Below are positions 25,076 to 29,035 of a DNA stretch of 29,035 bases, piece after piece. This DNA is from an uncultured Prevotella sp. GTDB taxonomy: Bacteria; Bacteroidota; Bacteroidia; Bacteroidales; Bacteroidaceae. Within the stretch, counting starts at the first letter, position 1, and every line of letters starts with the position of its first letter. The position numbers and the translations under genes were made by a program. The stretch lies in assembly GCA_900542795.1 (NCBI GenBank), contig UQPD01000009.1, positions 1 through 29,035 on the forward strand, read 5' to 3'. The notes under the pieces are model-generated. The model was not told where the DNA came from and did no database searches. It saw only the letters and a program-made list of their open reading frames with translations.

Positions 25076-25138
25076 CACTTGCACAGCATTGCGCTTTGGG
25101 GACAATGTGGCATGACAATGGTGTGCATGGTGCAAGTG
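25076..25138 (-). promoter_or_regulatory. Candidate expression-platform hairpin between riboswitch and btuB
   Basis: CACTTGCAC (25076-25084) is exactly complementary to GTGCAAGTG (25130-25138). The hairpin lies between the riboswitch 3' end and the btuB start. There is no T-run after it, so it is more likely to affect translation than termination. A GGAGG at about 25054-25059 on the minus strand follows it but lies far from the ATG. Confidence 0.4.
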
Positions 25139-25140
25139 GC

Positions 25141-25325
25141 AGCGGCAGGTATTCTGGCTTGTTCTTCCGTGCTCCGCCTTCCCGCTTCGGCTATTGCGCC
25201 GAAACAGTGACCAATATGGAGTACGGGGTTGGAATGAGGATTTCTTTTAAAATCTTCTCCACTATAAAAAACATACAGCAGCGGGACTGCACGGGATTCT
25301 CACCCGTTTCCCTAATCCGTTGCGG
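25141..25325 (-). ncRNA. Cobalamin (AdoCbl-type) riboswitch controlling btuB-btuG
   Basis: On the minus strand the conserved parts appear in the known order: GGGAAACGGGTGAGAATCCC, then GCAGTCCCGCTGCTGTA (25270-25305), then GGTCACTG near 25208-25215, GCGGGAAGGCGGAGCACGG near 25165-25185, and GCCAGAATACCTGCC at 25144-25158. B12 binding to such RNAs lowers expression of uptake genes. It precedes the TonB receptor, with the receptor start about 140 nt downstream. The 3' limit is judged by the GCCAG...CCTGCC block. Confidence 0.95.
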
Positions 25326-25328
25326 GTG

Positions 25329-25336
25329 CAAAGTTG
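25329..25336 (-). promoter_or_regulatory. Promoter for the riboswitch-btuB-btuG transcript
   Basis: On the minus strand CAACTTTG lies just before the riboswitch and matches the -7 consensus except for its first base. TTTG (25357-25360) sits exactly 20 bp upstream as the -33 box. Position and spacing are as expected. Confidence 0.55.
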
Positions 25337-25431
25337 GGTAAAAATGCTGAGGAATGCAAAATTTTTTCTACCCTTTTTCTGATAGAACGTGCATTTTTAT
25401 GGCTTGTTTTATTTGCGCTTCGCGCTTGGGG

Positions 25432-25519
25432 TAGTCAAAAATATCCATCAGTGAGCCATAAATTTTATTTTGATTTTTCATGAATGACCTCTTTCGGGGT
25501 TGGGCTAGCGCATTGTTTT
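25432..25519. repeat. About 100-bp CCCCTTTCGGGG repeat, copy 2 (diverged)
   Basis: This copy begins TAGTCAAAAATATCCATCAG and includes CTCTTTCGGGGTTGGGCTAGCGC. It is shorter and more diverged than copy 3, which follows six bases later. The hairpin arm has changed (ACCTC for ACCCC), so the stem is weakened. Confidence 0.75.
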
Positions 25520-25525
25520 TTTTTC

Positions 25526-25632
25526 GTCATAAATGTCCATCAATGAGCCATAAATGTTCATGAATTATTTTTTTGAATGTCCATAAATAACCCCCTTTCG
25601 GGGTGAGGTTAGTGCGTGAAGCATTGTTTTTA
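25526..25632. repeat. About 100-bp CCCCTTTCGGGG repeat, copy 3
   Basis: This copy runs from GTCATAAATGTCCATCAATG to GCGTGAAGCATTGTTTT. It has the hairpin CCCCTTTCGGGG and the repeated ATGTYCAT words seen in copy 1. It ends 34 bp before the promoter box of the kinase gene, and with copy 2 it forms a head-to-tail pair in a divergent spacer. Confidence 0.8.
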
Positions 25633-25665
25633 TCTAAAAAAATGGCACATACAAAAATTATTTGT

Positions 25666-25673
25666 TACATTTG
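25666..25673 (+). promoter_or_regulatory. Promoter -7 box for the kinase gene
   Basis: TACATTTG followed by CATGAC fits TAnnTTTG and lies 49 bp before the ATG at 25722. A -33 TTG at the right distance is not evident. Confidence 0.5.
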
Positions 25674-25721
25674 CATGACAGTTTCCAATATAACAACTAA
25701 AAATTTCTACAAATAAATATC

Positions 25722-26813
25722 ATGGAACAGAAAGATTTGCAGCATATTGCCAGTCAGTTCGAGATTGAAGGTAACGTTTGCGAGGTAAAACCCCTTGGCA
25801 ACGGTCTTATCAACACCACCTATAAAGTAGTGACTGAGGGTGATGCCCCCGACTACGTTCTTCAACACGTTAACACAGACATCTTCCCCGATGTAGACAT
25901 GTTGATGAACAACATTGTTGCCGTAACAGGTCACATCCGCAAAAAGCTTGAAGCAAAGCAGACTGAGGACATCGACCGCAAGGTGCTGAAGTTTGTTCCC
26001 TGCAAGGACGGCAAATACTATTATGTGTTCGACAACAAGTATTGGCGCGTAATGGTGTTCATCCCCGATACAGTGTCGAAGAGTAGTGTTACACCCGAAA
26101 GCTCATACATCGTAGGCGAAACCTTTGGCGACTTCCAGGCTATGTTGGCTGATATCCCTGTTGAATTGGGCGAAACCATTAAGGACTTCCACAACATTGA
26201 ATTCCGCTTGCAGCAATTCCACGATGCTGTTAAGGAAGACAAAATGGGTCGTGCCGCTGGTGTGAAGGATATTATCGACGAAATTGAAAAGCGTGCCGAC
26301 AGCATGTGCAAGAGCGAAAAACTCTTCCGCGAAGGTAAATTGCCTAAGCGCATCTGCCACTGCGACACAAAGGTTGACAACATCCTCTTTGACCAGAATG
26401 ACAACGTGCTTTGCGTAATCGACCTCGACACAGTGATGCCCAGCTTCATCTTCTCAGACTTTGGCGACTTCCTTCGTTCGGCTGCAAATACACAAGCTGA
26501 AGATAGTCCCGAATACGACAAGATTGCTTTCCGCATGGACATCTTTAAGGCATTTACTGAGGGTTACCTCAAAACTGCACGCGCATTCCTCACTCCTATC
26601 GAGATTGAGAACTTGCCCTATGGTGCTACTCTCTTCCCCTACATGCAGTTGGTTCGTTTCTTTACCGACTACTTGAATGGCGATACTTACTTCAAGATTC
26701 AGTATCCCGAGCACAACTTGGTACGTTCTAAGAACCAACTCACCTTGTTGCAGCGTGCCGAAGAGAAGATTCCTGAAATGGAAGCCTTCATTCAGGAACA
26801 GCTTAACAAGTAA
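25722..26813 (+). CDS. APH-fold small-molecule kinase, N-acetylhexosamine 1-kinase (NahK)-like
   Basis: A 363-residue kinase of the aminoglycoside-phosphotransferase fold. The nucleotide-binding region has PLGNGLINTTYKV near 24-36. The catalytic loop is HCDTKVDN at 213-220 with Asp215 and Asn220. The metal-binding segment is VIDLDTVMPSFIFSDFGDFLR, with Asp234 and Asp236. The HCDTKxxN and IDLDTVMPG-like pattern and the length match NahK (LnpB) of bifidobacteria, which phosphorylates GalNAc or GlcNAc at C1 for host-glycan salvage. No GNB/LNB phosphorylase, epimerase or pyrophosphorylase lies beside it, so the substrate is inferred. It is monocistronic, with its own promoter and a strong terminator. 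Antibiotic resistance is unlikely. Confidence 0.85.
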   Translation: MEQKDLQHIASQFEIEGNVCEVKPLGNGLINTTYKVVTEGDAPDYVLQHVNTDIFPDVDMLMNNIVAVTGHIRKKLEAKQTEDIDRKVLKFVPCKDGKYYYVFDNKYWRVMVFIPDTVSKSSVTPESSYIVGETFGDFQAMLADIPVELGETIKDFHNIEFRLQQFHDAVKEDKMGRAAGVKDIIDEIEKRADSMCKSEKLFREGKLPKRICHCDTKVDNILFDQNDNVLCVIDLDTVMPSFIFSDFGDFLRSAANTQAEDSPEYDKIAFRMDIFKAFTEGYLKTARAFLTPIEIENLPYGATLFPYMQLVRFFTDYLNGDTYFKIQYPEHNLVRSKNQLTLLQRAEEKIPEMEAFIQEQLNK

Positions 26814-26862
26814 TTGTTTGGCGCAATGTGACTGAATGCCCCAGTGCATAGAAGATTTTGCT

Positions 26863-26918
26863 GATTGTAGACCATCCTTTGCATGAAACGCAGAGGTTGG
26901 TCTACAATCTTTTTTTGT
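26863..26918 (+). terminator. Rho-independent terminator after the kinase gene
   Basis: GATTGTAGACCA (26863-26874) pairs with TGGTCTACAATC (26898-26909). An inner stem CCTTTGC/GCAGAGG continues after one mismatch, and eight T follow the right arm. This is a classic strong terminator. Confidence 0.93.
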
Positions 26919-26947
26919 ATGCCTCTCATATTTGTATGCCTCTCATA
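26914..26947. repeat. Tandem duplication of 17 bp
   Basis: TTTGTATGCCTCTCATA occurs twice in direct contact (26914-26930 and 26931-26947), starting in the T-run of the terminator. It is a local duplication with no evident function. The rest of the spacer up to 27055 shows nothing recognisable. Confidence 0.85.
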
Positions 26948-27055
26948 AATGTGTCTATATCCCTATGGATGTAGACACTTTTTGGTATACAGACTTTGCA
27001 ATGAAGAAGTTAGCTGCTAAAAATGCTTTGTTTTGTTAAGAAATTGCGCATATCA

Positions 27056-27086
27056 TTGGTTGTTGTGCAAATTATTCGTACTTTTG
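27056..27086 (+). promoter_or_regulatory. Promoter for the FadL/OmpP1-like gene
   Basis: TTG at 27056-27058 and TACTTTTG at 27079-27086 are 20 bp apart, matching the Bacteroidetes -33/-7 layout. The ATG follows at 27116. The 18 bases at 27070-27087 repeat those at 206-223 before the ABC exporter. Confidence 0.65.
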
Positions 27087-27115
27087 CCGACGTTTAGAAC
27101 AATAAAACGGAAATA

Positions 27116-28702
27116 ATGGAAAAAATTATCCTTACAGCTGCGCTTGCTTTGAGCGCTGCCACAGCAGCTCAAGCAGGTGGCTACCTAACAAATACAAACC
27201 AAAGCGTAAACTTTTTGCGTAACCCCGCACGCGATGCTGCCATCAACATTGATGGTGCTTATTACAACCCTGCAGGTTTAGGTTTCATGTCTGAAGGCTG
27301 GCACTTGGGCTTCAACTTGCAGAGTGCTTACCAATCGCGTAAGGACCAAACGGTCTTCGCTCCCTTTGCATTGGGTACGGTGAATGGTGTAAAGAATACG
27401 CAGGATGGTTACAGGGTATTTGAAGGTAAAGCTACAGCACCTGTAATTCCTTCGTTCGACTTGGCTCGCGTAGGAGAAAAGTGGTTCGCTTCGTTCCACT
27501 TTGGTATTACTGGTGGCGGCGGTAAGTGTAAGTTCTCTGATGGTCTCCCCTCGTTCGAGAGTCAGGTTGCTATGTTGCCCGTATTGGTAGGTGCTATTGC
27601 TCCGGGGGCTGCTACAGGCTACAGCATGGACACACACATGCAAGGACGTCAATATTACTTTGGCGGACAATTTGGTGTGGGTTATAAAATTTTGCCTAAC
27701 TTGAACGTGAGTGTGGGTGGACGCGTTATTTATGCGCAGTGTAACTACTACGGCTATGTGCGCAACATTAACTTGGATGTTAACACACAGGCTGGCATTG
27801 TGAATATGCCTGCTACAGACTTCTTTAAAAGTCAGAACATGCCCGACTTTGCACAGCTTGTTACTGACAAGGAACTGAACTGTGACCAAAGCGGTTGGGG
27901 CTTTACACCGATTGTGAGTGTTGACTGGCAGGTTAACAACAAGGTGAACCTTTCGGCTCGCTATGAATTTAAAACGCGCCTACGCTTGAAGAACCAAACG
28001 GGTGTGAACTCAAGTGGCATTGATGAATATGACGATGGTAAGAAGGTGAAAGCTGACATTCCTGCCATCCTTACCTTGGGTGCACAATATAGCCCCATCC
28101 AGAAATTACGTTTGAATGCGGGTTTCCACTATTACTTTGATAAGCAGGCTACACAGAACGAAAACCGCCATAACTACTTGAAGAATGGTGGTTGGGAAGT
28201 GTTGGCTGGTGCCGAATTTGACGTAAACAAACGTTGGACGGTTAGTGCTGGTTGGCAAACCACAAACTATGGCTTGGGCAAGAACAGCAAATTTATTAGC
28301 GACATGAGTTTTGTTACAAACTCTAACTCTATAGGTTTGGGTGCTCGTTTCCAATTGCGCGAGAAGGTGGCTCTCAATATTGCCTACTTCAAGACGTTCT
28401 ACAAGCACTACGAACGTGAGCACGAGGATTTCTACGATATCAAGGGGACTTTTGCTGGCAAACTCACTCCGCTCACTGCTCAATTGGCTGCTGGTAAAGC
28501 ACAAATTAGCCAAGCTTTGCAAGATCCTAACTTGAGCGCTGCACAACGCGCTATCTACGAGCAGCGTCTTGGTGAGATTAACACTGAAATGGGTGCAGCA
28601 AGTAGCATCGTTACAGGTTTAGCAAATTACTCTACTGCTGGTCGTGACAATTTCCATCGTACAAACGATGTGTTTGGTCTCGGACTTGAAATTGATTTTT
28701 AA
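27116..28702 (+). CDS. FadL/OmpP1/TodX-family outer-membrane transport protein
   Basis: A 528-residue outer-membrane beta-barrel. The signal peptide MEKIILTAALALSAATAAQA is followed by the family N-terminus GGYLTNTNQSVNFLRNPARDAAINIDGAYYNPAGLGFM, which forms the hatch and holds the NPA motif. The rest shows alternating hydrophobic and polar strands with turns such as FGVGYKILPNLNVSVGGRVIYAQ and ends in LGLEIDF with a terminal Phe, as barrels do. FadL proteins let long-chain fatty acids and other hydrophobic compounds cross the outer membrane. The Ala- and Gln-rich segment near 455-500 is probably an extracellular loop. It is monocistronic. Confidence 0.92.
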   Translation: MEKIILTAALALSAATAAQAGGYLTNTNQSVNFLRNPARDAAINIDGAYYNPAGLGFMSEGWHLGFNLQSAYQSRKDQTVFAPFALGTVNGVKNTQDGYRVFEGKATAPVIPSFDLARVGEKWFASFHFGITGGGGKCKFSDGLPSFESQVAMLPVLVGAIAPGAATGYSMDTHMQGRQYYFGGQFGVGYKILPNLNVSVGGRVIYAQCNYYGYVRNINLDVNTQAGIVNMPATDFFKSQNMPDFAQLVTDKELNCDQSGWGFTPIVSVDWQVNNKVNLSARYEFKTRLRLKNQTGVNSSGIDEYDDGKKVKADIPAILTLGAQYSPIQKLRLNAGFHYYFDKQATQNENRHNYLKNGGWEVLAGAEFDVNKRWTVSAGWQTTNYGLGKNSKFISDMSFVTNSNSIGLGARFQLREKVALNIAYFKTFYKHYEREHEDFYDIKGTFAGKLTPLTAQLAAGKAQISQALQDPNLSAAQRAIYEQRLGEINTEMGAASSIVTGLANYSTAGRDNFHRTNDVFGLGLEIDF

Positions 28703-28731
28703 AAGATAAAATACCCATAATACATTTAGTT

Positions 28732-28764
28732 AAGAGCCGTTTTCTTTGTGAAAACGGCTCTTTT
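28732..28764 (+). terminator. Terminator after the FadL/OmpP1-like gene
   Basis: AAGAGCCGTTTTC (28732-28744) is perfectly paired with GAAAACGGCTCTT (28750-28762) around TTTGT, and T residues follow. It lies 30 bp past the stop codon. Just after it, 28765-28805 resembles edges of the CCCCTTTCGGGG repeats (GTGCTTCGTGCTT, CTGGCGCATTG) and may be a remnant. Confidence 0.9.
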
Positions 28765-28902
28765 GTGCTTCGTGCTTTAGGGGGACAAAGCTGGCGCATT
28801 GAAGCTATTGAAAACCTTGTTTGAACGGATTGAAAAGCCTTTATATACCAAAAATTCACAAAAACTATACATGTTTTTTTTGCGTGTCCGCTTGGTTTAC
28901 TG

Positions 28903-29035
28903 TATCTTTGCATAAGATAGGCTACACCTCAGCAAAAAGCTCAAGCAAGCTTGGCTTTTTGCGTTCGGTTTGCACTATCTTTGCATAAGATAGGCTACAC
29001 CTCAGCAAAAAGCTCAAGCAAGCTTGGCTTTTTGC
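28903..29035 (+). repeat. Tandem 73-bp hairpin repeats running off the right edge
   Basis: Two copies begin at 28903 and 28976, exactly 73 bp apart, and the 60 bp visible of the second is identical to the first. Each has TATCTT-TGCAT-AAGATA, a small palindrome, then a hairpin with GCAAAAAGC paired to GCTTTTTGC, one bulged base, and CAAG paired to CTTG around CAAG. The array probably continues past the window. A related single unit, inverted, lies at 16174-16257. There is no ORF; the stretch 28806-28902 shows nothing recognisable. Confidence 0.92.

Noticed and set aside
25001..25135. N-terminal 45-residue extension of the TonB receptor
   Set aside because: It runs to the edge of the riboswitch, is His- and Arg-rich, and lacks signal-peptide character. 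The ATG at 25000 begins a good signal peptide.
25722..26813. Aminoglycoside-resistance phosphotransferase
   Set aside because: The fold is shared, but the HCDTKVDN and VIDLDTVMP motifs and the length point to sugar-1-kinases such as NahK.
28903..29035. CRISPR repeats or insertion-sequence ends
   Set aside because: The 73-bp units are contiguous with no variable spacers, and no transposase is nearby.

Overview
The window looks like chromosomal DNA from a member of the Bacteroidales, most likely Prevotella or a close relative. The evidence is Bacteroidetes-type promoter boxes (TAnnTTTG, often read as TACTTTTG or TAATTTTG), few Shine-Dalgarno sequences, a TonB-dependent receptor paired with a surface lipoprotein, a FadL/OmpP1-type porin, DUF6591-like and rhomboid proteins of Bacteroidetes style, and a single-gene WaaA. 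I saw no tRNA, rRNA, CRISPR array, transposase or phage gene.

Layout. (1) 1-110 holds the tail of an upstream reading frame. (2) 215-7505 is a plus-strand run: ABC exporter, LTA-synthase-like phosphotransferase, NAD-dependent epimerase, PAP2/AUR1-like membrane enzyme and an exported C1 (bleomycin-hydrolase-like) peptidase. It ends at a near-perfect two-way hairpin terminator. The first four genes look like an envelope-lipid or surface-glycolipid unit. (3) 7697-15097 is a minus-strand run, read from right to left: prmC, gltX, waaA (Kdo transferase), a GT4 and a GT2 glycosyltransferase, recX, and an MgtC-family membrane protein. (4) 15172-18490 is on the plus strand: ribD, a rhomboid protease and an exo/endonuclease/phosphatase-family membrane protein. 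(5) 18491-20827 carries a probable accessory gene, rhuM, with three related palindromes around its promoter, then a PP2C phosphatase. (6) 21187-25345 is on the minus strand. A cobalamin riboswitch precedes a BtuB-like TonB receptor and a BtuG-like beta-propeller lipoprotein, a vitamin B12 capture module. A small DUF6591-like lipoprotein lies beyond a terminator. (7) 25666-28764 is on the plus strand: a NahK-like sugar kinase and a FadL/OmpP1-family outer-membrane protein, each with its own promoter and terminator.

The coding content is mostly familiar. The less explained material is in the spacers, which hold several repeat families. The most striking is a 73-bp unit present as one copy at the 3' end of ribD and as a tandem pair running off the right edge. 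Its hairpin differs between the loci at four base pairs and every difference is compensated on the opposite arm. Other families are a roughly 100-bp element with a CCCCTTTCGGGG hairpin (three copies), a 50-bp inverted repeat around TTTTGCGATAC (two copies), 22-bp direct repeats containing TTGGTACTGGAGTTT, and a 14-bp tandem array upstream of waaA. All calls come from reading the sequence. No database search was run.
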